Origin: JASHUC01 sp035606175
Lineage (GTDB): Bacteria > Pseudomonadota > Gammaproteobacteria > Steroidobacterales > Steroidobacteraceae
Length of the DNA stretch: 64,000 nucleotides
Assembly: GCA_035606175.1 (NCBI GenBank)
Contig: DATNFW010000016.1
Coordinates: 1 to 64,000 of the forward strand
Direction: 5' to 3'
Shown here piece after piece: positions 42,928 to 51,032 of this stretch. How positions within the stretch are numbered: the first letter of the stretch is position 1; every line of letters begins with the position of its first letter. The position numbers and the translations under genes are program-made. The notes under the pieces are model-generated. The model was not told where the DNA came from. It did no database searches and saw only the letters and a program-made list of their open reading frames with translations.

Positions 42928-44436
42928 GTGGACTCCCGAGCGTCCCACAACCGCGTTCCCATCACCATCTCGGTGATGCTCGCCTCGGTACTGCAGGCGC
43001 TCGACACGACGATCGCGAACGTCGCGCTGCCGCACATCGGCGGGAGCCTTTCGGCGACCATCGAAGAGATGGACTGGGTGCTCACCTCGTACATCGTGGC
43101 GTCCGCGATCATGACGCCGCTTTCGGGTTGGCTCGCCGGGCGGTACGGTCGCAAGCGCGTCCTCGCGCTGTCGGCCGCAGGATTTACGATCGCCTCGGCC
43201 ATGTGCGGCATGGCGCACTCGGTCACCGAGATCGTGCTGTTCCGCGCGATCCAGGGAATCGGCGGGGCAGCGCTCGTGCCCCTCTCTCAGGCCGTGCTGC
43301 TCGATATCAATCCCGTCGAGCGTCACGGCCGCGCCATGGCGGTCTGGGGCATGGGCGTGCTCGTCGGTCCGATTATCGGGCCGACCCTCGGGGGCTGGCT
43401 CACGGACAACTACAGCTGGCGCTGGGTGTTCTACATCAACATCCCGTTCGGCATTCTGTCGGTGCTCGGCATTCTCACCTACATGCGCGAGTCGCCGCGG
43501 AGCGTGAAGCCGTTCGACTTCCTCGGCTTCGCCCTCCTCGGTCTTGCGATCGGGGCGCTGCAAATCTTCCTCGATCGCGGACAACTGCTCGACTGGTTCA
43601 GCTCCCGCGAGATCTGGATCGAGGCCATTGTCTGCGGCCTCGCGTTCTACCTGTTCCTTGCACACAGCTTCACCGCGCGACATCCGTTCGTGAGTCTGGC
43701 GCTCTTCAAGGATCGGAATTTCTCGGTCGGCAGCATCTTCATCTTCGTCATCGGCGTCGTGCTCTTCGCAACGCTCGCCCTGTTGCCGCCGCTGCTCGAG
43801 GACCTGCTGCGCTATCCCGTCACGCTCACCGGGCTCGTCACCTCCCCGCGCGGGATCGGCGCATTCATCACCATGGCCGTGGTGGGCCGGCTCGTCGGAT
43901 GGCTCGATGTGCGGTTTCTCATCGGCGCGGGCCTGCTCGTGACGGCGGCGTCCGAATGGATGATGTGCGGCTTCTCGCTGCAGATGGACTCGCACCTCGT
44001 CATCTGGAGCGGCTTTCTGCAGGGGATGGGCACCGGCCTCGCATACGTGCCGCTCGCCGCCGTGAGCTTTGCGACGCTCGACCGGAGCTTCCGCGACGAG
44101 GGCACCTCCATCTTCAATCTGCTGCGCAACATCGGCAGCAGTATCGGCATCTCGATCACGCAGGTTCTGCTCGTGCGCAACACCCAGATCTCGCATGCGA
44201 ATCTCGCCGAGCACATCGTCCCTTTCCGGCCGCTGCTGCACGCCCTGCCGGCGCCCGATCTCGCGACGCCGCACGGGCTCGCGGCGCTGAACTCGCTCGT
44301 GACCCGGCAAGCCTCGATGATCGCGTATATCGATGATTTCAAAATTCTGCTGGTGCTGACGCTCGTGATTATCCCGCTGATCGTCATCCTGCAATCCGGG
44401 CGAAGCGGGGCCCGGGCACCCGCGGTCGCGGAGTAA
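42928..44436 (+). CDS. emrB: DHA2-family multidrug MFS transporter (EmrB-like)
   Basis: 502 residues and 14 predicted helices. Motifs of the DHA2 group are LDTTIANVALPHIGG in helix 1, WVLTSYIVASAI in helix 2 and GWLAGRYGRKRVL in the following loop. The motif PIIGPTLGGWLTDNYSWRW, typical of EmrB, is at helix 5. The pump exports hydrophobic compounds using the proton gradient. GTG at 42928 is preferred; a TTG at 42922 is possible. The gene lies between the fusion protein and the outer membrane channel. Confidence 0.92.
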   Translation: MDSRASHNRVPITISVMLASVLQALDTTIANVALPHIGGSLSATIEEMDWVLTSYIVASAIMTPLSGWLAGRYGRKRVLALSAAGFTIASAMCGMAHSVTEIVLFRAIQGIGGAALVPLSQAVLLDINPVERHGRAMAVWGMGVLVGPIIGPTLGGWLTDNYSWRWVFYINIPFGILSVLGILTYMRESPRSVKPFDFLGFALLGLAIGALQIFLDRGQLLDWFSSREIWIEAIVCGLAFYLFLAHSFTARHPFVSLALFKDRNFSVGSIFIFVIGVVLFATLALLPPLLEDLLRYPVTLTGLVTSPRGIGAFITMAVVGRLVGWLDVRFLIGAGLLVTAASEWMMCGFSLQMDSHLVIWSGFLQGMGTGLAYVPLAAVSFATLDRSFRDEGTSIFNLLRNIGSSIGISITQVLLVRNTQISHANLAEHIVPFRPLLHALPAPDLATPHGLAALNSLVTRQASMIAYIDDFKILLVLTLVIIPLIVILQSGRSGARAPAVAE

Positions 44437-44440
44437 GGGA

Positions 44441-45877
44441 ATGCGCACGCTGATCCTGGTCGCCGCGGCGGCATTGAGTGCATGTACGGTCGGTCCGTCG
44501 TTCAAACCGCCCCGCGCACCGACCGCGACCCGCTACACGCCGCCCGGTGGGTTGCCGAACAGCGCGCAATCGATCGTCCTCGGCGGGGAGCCCGCGGCGG
44601 ATTGGTGGACCGTGTTCGGCTCCCCGCAGCTCGATGCGCTCGTGCGCCAGGCCATCGCGGACAATCAGACGCTCGCCGCCGCGAAGGCCACCCTCGCGGA
44701 GGCACAGGAGCTCGCGCGAGCCGCCGCCGGAGCCGAGCTGCCGGAGCTGTCGCTCGATGCCGGCGCGGGCCGCCAGAAATACGGCAAGCAATTCCTGGGC
44801 TCGCTGTTCTCGCTGCCGCCGTTCAGCTATGTGGCGATCGGCGCGAGCGTCAGCTACACCGTCGATTACCTCGGAGGCACCGCACGCACCGTCGAGCAAC
44901 AGCGAGCGCTTGCGCAGTACGCGGCGAGTGAGGCGGATGCGGCCTATCTCACGCTGAGCGGAGGCGTCGTCACACAGGCGATGATTGCCGCCTCCGCGCA
45001 GGCCGAGATCGATGCGGTCGGCGAGCTGCTCGCGGAGGATCGCCGCAACGTCGATCTCGTCCGCACGGCGTTTGAGAATGGCTCCGTCTCGCGGGTCGAT
45101 GTGGTCACCGCGCAGAGCCAGCTCGCGAGCGACGAGACGCTTCTGCCGCCGATCAGGCAGCAGCTCGCCGCGGCGCGCCACCAGCTCGCCGTGCTCGTCG
45201 GCCGCGCACCTTCCGATTGGGTGCCTCCGGCCATCACGCTCGATGCGTTGAAAGTGCCGCGAGTGCTGCCCGTGCGTCTGCCCTCCGAGCTCGCTCATCG
45301 TCGCCCGGATATTTTGGCGGCCGAGGCCCGGCTGCACGCGGCGACCGCCGCGGTCGGCATTGCGACGGCGAATCTCTATCCGCGCATCACGCTCACCGCG
45401 ACGGGAGGGCTGCAGTCACTGCCCTTCGAGCAGCTGTTCGACCGCTCGAATACGGCTTGGACGCTCATCTCGGGCATCACTGCGCCTGTCTTCAATGGAG
45501 GCCGCCTCCGCGCCCGCCGCCGCGCGGCGCTCGATGAGCTCGCGGCGAGCGCCTCGCGCTACCGGGAGGTCGTGCTCGAGTCCTTCGGGCAGGTCGCCGA
45601 TTCGCTCGATGGGTTGAGCCACGATGCAGAGTTGCTTGCCGCGCAGTCGAATGCGCTCGCGGCCGCCCAGAGCAGCGTCGACCTTGCGCGCGAGAGCTAC
45701 GCCGCCGGCAACACCGGTGTGCTTCAGGTGCTCGATTCCGAGCGGGAGAGGCTGACCGCGCGACTCGGGCTCTTGAGGGCCGAAGGGAAGCAGCGCCTCG
45801 ATACCGCTCAGTTGTTCCTGGCACTCGGGGGTGGGTCGCTGCCGCGATCGCTCGCGGAATCGGCAAGCGTGCGCTGA
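44441..45877 (+). CDS. NodT-type outer membrane efflux lipoprotein
   Basis: 478 residues. The signal MRTLILVAAAALSACTVGPS has a lipobox (LSAC) so the mature protein should be lipid-anchored. Two repeated TolC-like regions follow: DWWTVFGSPQLDALVRQAIA, then ANLYPRITLTATGGLQSL and VLESFGQVADSLDGLS. This family forms the outer membrane channel of tripartite pumps. The ATG is preceded by AAGGG four bases after the EmrB stop. Its last 70 bases overlap the convergent DedA gene. Confidence 0.93.
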   Translation: MRTLILVAAAALSACTVGPSFKPPRAPTATRYTPPGGLPNSAQSIVLGGEPAADWWTVFGSPQLDALVRQAIADNQTLAAAKATLAEAQELARAAAGAELPELSLDAGAGRQKYGKQFLGSLFSLPPFSYVAIGASVSYTVDYLGGTARTVEQQRALAQYAASEADAAYLTLSGGVVTQAMIAASAQAEIDAVGELLAEDRRNVDLVRTAFENGSVSRVDVVTAQSQLASDETLLPPIRQQLAAARHQLAVLVGRAPSDWVPPAITLDALKVPRVLPVRLPSELAHRRPDILAAEARLHAATAAVGIATANLYPRITLTATGGLQSLPFEQLFDRSNTAWTLISGITAPVFNGGRLRARRRAALDELAASASRYREVVLESFGQVADSLDGLSHDAELLAAQSNALAAAQSSVDLARESYAAGNTGVLQVLDSERERLTARLGLLRAEGKQRLDTAQLFLALGGGSLPRSLAESASVR

Positions 45878-46512
45878 CGCTGCTCTCGCTCGCGCTCGGC
45901 GCGCAGGACCTCATCGGCCCAAACATGTCCGCGCCGATGGACCAACACCGCGAGGGCCGCCACGACCGCGGCCGCGACGATTAGACCCGCGATACTTGCG
46001 GGGCCGAGCACGCGATGGATTCCGTTGCCGAGCAGATACGCGGCCGCGCCGAATGCGAGTGCCCAGGAGGAGCCTCCGGCTCCGTTGAAGAGCACGAATC
46101 GGCGCCAGCTCATCCGGTTGTACCCGGCGAGGAAGGCGCCGAGCGTACGCAGCACCGCTAAGAACCTCGCGAAGTACACGACTTTGCCGCCGTGGCGCGC
46201 AAACAGATACTGCCCGATGCGCAGGCGCCGCTCGTTGAGCACGCCGCGACGAGTCCTGTGACGCAGCAGCCGGCCGCCGAGCTCTCGCCCGATCCAGTAG
46301 CCGGCGTTGTCGCCGGCAATCGCACCTCCGGCGGCGGCCACGACCACCAGCACGATGCTCAAATGCCCGGTGAGTCCGGCATAGACCGAGGCGAGCACGA
46401 GCATCGTTTCCCCCGGAACGGGAATACCGATGCCCTCGAGGGCCGCCGCGAGGGCGACGGCGCCGTAGCCGTACACGGAGACGATGTCGCGCAGCGTGTC
46501 GGAAGCCCACAT
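45808..46512 (-). CDS. DedA-family inner membrane protein
   Basis: 234 residues, multi-spanning. The conserved family features are PVPGETMLVLA, then AGGAIAGDNAGYWIGREL with the characteristic acidic and arginine residues, and FARFLAVLRTLGAFLAGYNR. DedA proteins flip undecaprenyl phosphate or phosphatidylethanolamine in the membrane; which of these this one handles is not known. The C-terminal tail (DSASDRGSDPPPSARNN) is hydrophilic. It overlaps the NodT gene by 70 bases, tail to tail. Upstream on the same strand, 38 bases away, is the phospholipase-D-like gene. Confidence 0.88.
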   Translation of the reverse strand: MWASDTLRDIVSVYGYGAVALAAALEGIGIPVPGETMLVLASVYAGLTGHLSIVLVVVAAAGGAIAGDNAGYWIGRELGGRLLRHRTRRGVLNERRLRIGQYLFARHGGKVVYFARFLAVLRTLGAFLAGYNRMSWRRFVLFNGAGGSSWALAFGAAAYLLGNGIHRVLGPASIAGLIVAAAVVAALAVLVHRRGHVWADEVLRAEREREQRQRTLADSASDRGSDPPPSARNN

Positions 46513-46550
46513 CGAAGATGCCCGGATTCGGCCAACGTTCGACAGTGAAG

Positions 46551-48200
46551 TCAGCCGTGCTCCGGCGGTTCCACGGGCTCGGCGCTGCTGCCCCGCCCGC
46601 GCGCTTCCACAGCTGCGGCCTGCTCCGGCTGCCGCGGGCGATGCGTGTGCGCGATGCGCAAGCGCGGCTGTCCGAGACGGCGGCGCTCGCGGCGGAGCGC
46701 GAGCGCCTTCGCGAAGAGCGCAAGCGCCGCCCAGGCGAGCAAGATCATGACGGGAATCGCAGCGACGAGCGGCCAGAACGCAGTGATCACCACGATTGCG
46801 GCGAGCGCGACCGCGACCGCGGCGACCGCTCGCGCCTCCGTCGGCGCGAGAATGCGCTGCTCGCTCAATGCGGCGCCGACCGTTCGGCCGATGCGCAGCG
46901 CGCCTGCCGCGGCGCGCGATGCGCTGCCGCGCGGGTCGCCGGTCGACGTCCCGAGCCGACCGTAGGCTGCATTCGTCTCACTGTCGCTCCGGCTTGCGCC
47001 TCTCGCTCCATCCCCCCGCGAGCGCACTCGCGTCCCGGTGCCGCGGGCGAGCTCGACGCCCGAGCGCGCGAGCCGCCTCACACGCCGAGGCACGCCGAAG
47101 CGGCGCCGGCGCAGCACGATTTCGGTCGATCCCGCGAGGTCGTCGAGATACATCCGCTCCATCTCGGCCGCGAAAGTCGTGTTCTCCATGAGCGCGTCGA
47201 GCTCGAAATTGCCGATCCAGCTTGCGATGTTGAGGTTGCTAGAGCCCACGCGAGCCCAGCGGCCGTCGGCGACTGCCGTCTTCGCGTGCAGCATGGATCC
47301 CTTCCACTCGAAAACGCGGACACCCGCCTCGAGGAGCGGGCGGTAGCCCGCCTCGGAGAGCGGCCGGAGCAGCGGCACGTCGCTCGCGCCCGGCACGAGC
47401 AGGCGCACATCGACGCCGTCGCGCGCTGCGGCACGCAACGCCTGCACGTAGGGCGGGATGCCTGCGAAGTACGCGTCCGTGAGCCACAGCGTGTGTCGCG
47501 CCGCGGCCGCGATCAGCTGGTCGAGGCGCAGCACCGCCGAGAGGCCCGGCGCAGTTGCGACGACGCGCAGCGCGACCGGCCCTTGCTCGGAAATCACGTG
47601 GCGATTCGTGAGGTCCTCGGCTTCGAGCGGCGGACCGATCGCGGACCACACCTGCGCAAACGCGCGCTCGATCTCCGCCACGGCCGGCCCGCGGATCTCG
47701 ACCCCCGTATCGCGCCAGGGCGGAACGCCGCGCTTCGCATCGCCCACCCACATGCGTCCGATACACAGTCCCGTTACGAATCCGACGCGTCCGTCTACGG
47801 ACAGCATCTTGCGGTGATCGCGATGCAGCGCACCGAACGGCGCCGCGAGTCGCGGCGGATTGAAGCACCGCACCTCGATGCCCGCGGCCCGAAGCGCGTG
47901 CCAGTAACGGGAGGAGGCCCGGAACAGGCAGCCGAGCCAGTCGTAGATCACACGCACCCGCACGCCGGTGCGGGCCTTCGCAACGAGGGCGTCCCGGAAT
48001 TCACGGCCGGTCTCGTCCTCGCACCAGATGTAGTTCTCGAACAGGATGGTGTGCTGCGCGCCGCGAATGGCCTCGAGCCACGCCGGGTAGTTCTCGCCCG
48101 CATCGCGCAACAGGCGCACGTGGTTGCCGCCGATGAGCGAGGCGCCCGCGGCCCGTGTGAACGCTTGGTCGAGGAGCTCTGGATTCGGCATTGCGCTCAC
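46551..48200 (-). CDS. Phospholipase-D-superfamily protein, cardiolipin-synthase-like
   Basis: About 549 residues. Two HKD motifs are present: HRKMLSVDGRVGFVTG and HAKTAVADGRWARVGSSN. These are the catalytic halves of the PLD fold (H-x-K-x4-D). FENYIWCEDETGREFRDAL and NLNIASWIGNFELDAL match cardiolipin synthases. Unlike ClsA, there are no N-terminal helices; hydrophobic helices lie near the C-terminus (AAVAVALAAIVVITAFW), then a basic tail. The likely role is making or transferring phospholipid head groups. A GTG at 48200 and ATG at 48191 are equally possible starts. Cotranscription with DedA is plausible, as both act on lipids. Confidence 0.85.
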   Translation of the reverse strand: MSAMPNPELLDQAFTRAAGASLIGGNHVRLLRDAGENYPAWLEAIRGAQHTILFENYIWCEDETGREFRDALVAKARTGVRVRVIYDWLGCLFRASSRYWHALRAAGIEVRCFNPPRLAAPFGALHRDHRKMLSVDGRVGFVTGLCIGRMWVGDAKRGVPPWRDTGVEIRGPAVAEIERAFAQVWSAIGPPLEAEDLTNRHVISEQGPVALRVVATAPGLSAVLRLDQLIAAAARHTLWLTDAYFAGIPPYVQALRAAARDGVDVRLLVPGASDVPLLRPLSEAGYRPLLEAGVRVFEWKGSMLHAKTAVADGRWARVGSSNLNIASWIGNFELDALMENTTFAAEMERMYLDDLAGSTEIVLRRRRFGVPRRVRRLARSGVELARGTGTRVRSRGDGARGASRSDSETNAAYGRLGTSTGDPRGSASRAAAGALRIGRTVGAALSEQRILAPTEARAVAAVAVALAAIVVITAFWPLVAAIPVMILLAWAALALFAKALALRRERRRLGQPRLRIAHTHRPRQPEQAAAVEARGRGSSAEPVEPPEHG

Positions 48201-48319
48201 GCAGCTTACAGGACCGAGGCGCCGACCGAGCGAGGGCGTCAGCCGGCGCGGCTTTACTCGCCTGGACTAGTGGCGCATATTGAACCGTCGGGGGTAGTCC
48301 GCTGCCGCGGGGGCGGCGC

Positions 48320-48883
48320 ATGAGCGAACCGTCCGGAAAAGATTCGGGCGCGCTGCGCGCGCGTGCCCGTGAGCGAATCGAGCAGGGTCGCTTACCACGC
48401 GCGAAGGCTCTCCGTACGTGGGGTGGCCGAGGGAGCGGTTTGGTATGCGACCTCTGCGATGCCGCGATCACGAGCGATGAGCCGGAATTCGAGCTTCAGC
48501 TCGATCTCACGCCCTCCGGAGTGCCCGTCCGCCTCCATCGACTTTGCCACGCCATCTGGAGCGATGCGCGCCAGGATGTGGAGCCCGGCGGCTGGCGCGT
48601 GGTGAGTCGCGAGCTGCCGCCGCCCGGTGAGGTCGTCGAAGCTCGCATGAGCCTCGGTGCGCGCAGGTCGATCATCCTCAGCGTGATTTGTTTGAGCGCC
48701 GAGCCCGAGGGCAGCGCCGCGTCCTCGATATGGCTCAATGCGACAACGCACGGCCCGCTTCCCGATGGATGGTTCCCCATCGAGTGGCGCTGGCCGCCGG
48801 GCACGAGCTCTGCCTCGCGTTCCGGTGCTTCCGGTACGGACAAAGAAACCCCATCCGGTTCGAGCACCGGCGCGGCGGCGTGA
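48320..48883 (+). CDS. Zinc-ribbon-like protein with CxxC and HxxC (paralogue 1)
   Basis: 187 residues, no signal peptide. The N-terminal part reads GRLPRAKALRTWGGRGSG, followed by C43-x-x-C46 in CDLCDAAITSDEPEFEL and H73-x-x-C76 in RLHRLCHAIW. The four residues could bind zinc. The C-terminal half (SLGARRSIILSVICL, then GPLPDGWFPIEWRWPPG) is not found in its paralogue at 54415. The first 80 residues are closely related to that protein. I do not know a function for this small family. It leads an operon with the Tat subunit 32 bases downstream. ATG at 48320. Confidence 0.7.
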   Translation: MSEPSGKDSGALRARARERIEQGRLPRAKALRTWGGRGSGLVCDLCDAAITSDEPEFELQLDLTPSGVPVRLHRLCHAIWSDARQDVEPGGWRVVSRELPPPGEVVEARMSLGARRSIILSVICLSAEPEGSAASSIWLNATTHGPLPDGWFPIEWRWPPGTSSASRSGASGTDKETPSGSSTGAAA

Positions 48884-48915
48884 CGTCCGCCCCGCGCTCG
48901 TGGTATTGAAGCGCC

Positions 48916-49455
48916 GTGGATACCGAGCGCAGGGACTTCCTCAAGACGACTGGACTGCTGACGGGCATGCTCGCCGCCGGCAGCCCGCTCGCGCTGATCG
49001 CGCCGTCGCACGTCTGGGCCGTCGAGCTCAAGGCACTCACTAGCGGTGAGGGCGCGACGCTGCTCGCGGTCGCACGCACGATCGCACCGCACGACAAGCT
49101 CGACGATGCCGCCTACGCCGTGGTCATCGCGTCGATCGACGCGGATGCCGCGAAGAGCGCCGCAACCCTTGCCATGCTGCGCGCCGGCCTCGCGCGGCTC
49201 GGGACTAAATTCGCCTCGGAGCCCGAAGAGGAGCGAGTCCGGCGGCTGCGCGTGCTGGAGTCGACCGAGTTCTTCCGCGCGGTACGCGCCGATACGCTCG
49301 GGACGCTCTACTCGACGCCGATGGCGTACGCGTATTTCGGCTACGAGGGCGAGGCGTTCTCCAAAGGCGGCTACATCTATAGAGGCTTCAACGACTTGAA
49401 ATGGCTCCCCGACGTGCCGCCGGCCGACAGCGGTCCCATTGCGCCGGAGGCCTAG
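48916..49455 (+). CDS. Tat-exported small subunit of a GMC-type dehydrogenase
   Basis: 179 residues. The N-terminus ERRDFLKTTGLLTGMLAAGS is a classic twin-arginine signal (RRDFLK). The mature part resembles the gluconate 2-dehydrogenase subunit 3 family (FFRAVRADTLGTLYSTPMAY then FGYEGEAFSKGGYIYRGFND). The stop directly abuts the ATG of the GMC oxidoreductase. The large subunit has no export signal of its own, so the two are probably folded and exported together, with this subunit carrying the signal. GTG start at 48916. Confidence 0.9.
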   Translation: MDTERRDFLKTTGLLTGMLAAGSPLALIAPSHVWAVELKALTSGEGATLLAVARTIAPHDKLDDAAYAVVIASIDADAAKSAATLAMLRAGLARLGTKFASEPEEERVRRLRVLESTEFFRAVRADTLGTLYSTPMAYAYFGYEGEAFSKGGYIYRGFNDLKWLPDVPPADSGPIAPEA

Positions 49456-51027
49456 ATGGCGCGCATCGACCCCAACGACGCAGGTGCAGTCGTCATCATC
49501 GGATCGGGAGCGGGCGGCGGCACCCTCGCACACGAGCTCACACGCCGCGGTATCAAGGTCGTGCTCATCGAGGCGGGCGCACGGCAATCTCGCGCTACCT
49601 TCTCGCAAGTACCCGGGGAGGCTTTCGCGCAGCTCGCCTGGCTCGAGCCGCGCACCCAGTCCGGAACGTGGACGGTCATCCAAGACTATCCGACGCTTCC
49701 CTCGTGGACCTGCAAGACGGTCGGCGGCACGACAGTGCACTGGACCGCCTGCGCACTGCGATTGAAACCGTGGGAGATCCGTGCACGCACCTCCTACGGG
49801 CCTGTGAAGGGCACGTCGCTCATCGACTGGCCGATCGAGTATGCCGAGCTCGAGCATTGGTATGGCCTCGCGGAGCGCCGCATGGGCGTCACGCGCCGCA
49901 ATGGAGTGCCGGGACTTCCCGCTTCGAGTCACTTCAAGGTGATGTACAACGGTGCCAAGCGCGTCGGCTATCGGCGCGTGCACACGGGCTACATGGCCAT
50001 CAACCCGCTGCCCGCCGACGGCCGGCCGTTCTGCATTCAGCAGGGCTTCTGTGTGCAGGGCTGCAAGACGGGCGCGAAGTGGAGCACGCTCTACACGGAA
50101 ATTCCGCGCGCCGAAGCGACCGGTAACCTCGACCTGCGCCCCGAGTGCCGCGCGGTTCGGATCGAGCACGATGCGCGCGGCCGCGCGACCGGCGTCGTGT
50201 ATCGCGATCCCAAGGGCAACGAGCAGCGTCAGAAGGCGCGCGTCGTCTGCGTCGCCTGCAATTCGGTCGAGACGCCGCGCCTGCTGCTGCTCTCCGAATC
50301 GGCGAAGTTCCCACATGGCCTCGCCAACTCGAGCGGACAGGTCGGACGCAATTACTGCCGGCACACGGGCGGGTTCGTCTGGGGCGTGTTCGAGCAGCCG
50401 ATCCATTTCTGGCGGGGTGCAACGCTCGCCGGAATCGTCGAGGACGAGACCGTGAACGAGCCGAAGCGCGGCTTCGTCGGCGGCTACCACCTCGAGCTCG
50501 CCGCGCTCGATCTGCCGAGCCTGCCGGTGTCCGGCTTTCCGTGCACGATGTGGGGCCGCGAGCTGGGTTTCATCATGGACCATTACCGAAGCCTCGCCGG
50601 CATGTACATCAACGGGGAGGACATGGCGCGCGCGACGAACCGGATCACCCTCAATGCCGCCGTGAAGGACGGCTTCGGCCTGCCCGTCGCGAACATCCAC
50701 ATGGACGAACACGAGAACAACAATGCGATGCGGGCGCACGCGCAGCGTCAGGCGAAAGCGATGTACGAGGCGGTCGGCGCGATACGCGTGGTCAATTCGC
50801 GCCAGACCCCGGCCACGCACAACATGTGTTCGGCCCGCATGAGCCGCGCCCCTGCGGACGGCGTCGCGGACGCTCACGGCCGCACGCACGATATCCCGAA
50901 TCTTTTCATCTCGGACGGCAGCGCGATGAGCACTCCGGGCTCGGCGAATCCGACGCTGACCATCGTCGCGCTCGCGCTGCGCCAAGCCGACTACCTCGCA
51001 AGCCAGATGAGCGCTCGGGAGCTCTGA
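49456..51027 (+). CDS. GMC-family FAD oxidoreductase, large subunit
   Basis: 523 residues. The FAD-binding dinucleotide motif is VVIIGSGAGGGTLAHEL near residue 13; CKTVGGTTVHWTACAL follows. A conserved C-terminal segment, ISDGSAMSTPGSANPTLTI, is typical of the GMC C-terminal domain. It has a Cys-rich stretch (FCIQQGFCVQGCKTG) similar to gluconate dehydrogenase-type enzymes. It probably oxidises a sugar acid, alcohol or aromatic alcohol in the periplasm, with the small subunit upstream. No cytochrome subunit is encoded here; electrons must go to another acceptor. Four-gene operon with the next gene 5 bases away. Confidence 0.9.
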   Translation: MARIDPNDAGAVVIIGSGAGGGTLAHELTRRGIKVVLIEAGARQSRATFSQVPGEAFAQLAWLEPRTQSGTWTVIQDYPTLPSWTCKTVGGTTVHWTACALRLKPWEIRARTSYGPVKGTSLIDWPIEYAELEHWYGLAERRMGVTRRNGVPGLPASSHFKVMYNGAKRVGYRRVHTGYMAINPLPADGRPFCIQQGFCVQGCKTGAKWSTLYTEIPRAEATGNLDLRPECRAVRIEHDARGRATGVVYRDPKGNEQRQKARVVCVACNSVETPRLLLLSESAKFPHGLANSSGQVGRNYCRHTGGFVWGVFEQPIHFWRGATLAGIVEDETVNEPKRGFVGGYHLELAALDLPSLPVSGFPCTMWGRELGFIMDHYRSLAGMYINGEDMARATNRITLNAAVKDGFGLPVANIHMDEHENNNAMRAHAQRQAKAMYEAVGAIRVVNSRQTPATHNMCSARMSRAPADGVADAHGRTHDIPNLFISDGSAMSTPGSANPTLTIVALALRQADYLASQMSAREL

Positions 51028-51032
51028 GTCGC

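Noticed and set aside
46518..48323. A long plus-strand open frame opposite the phospholipase-D-like gene
   Set aside because: No recognisable motif, while the minus strand carries two HKD motifs.
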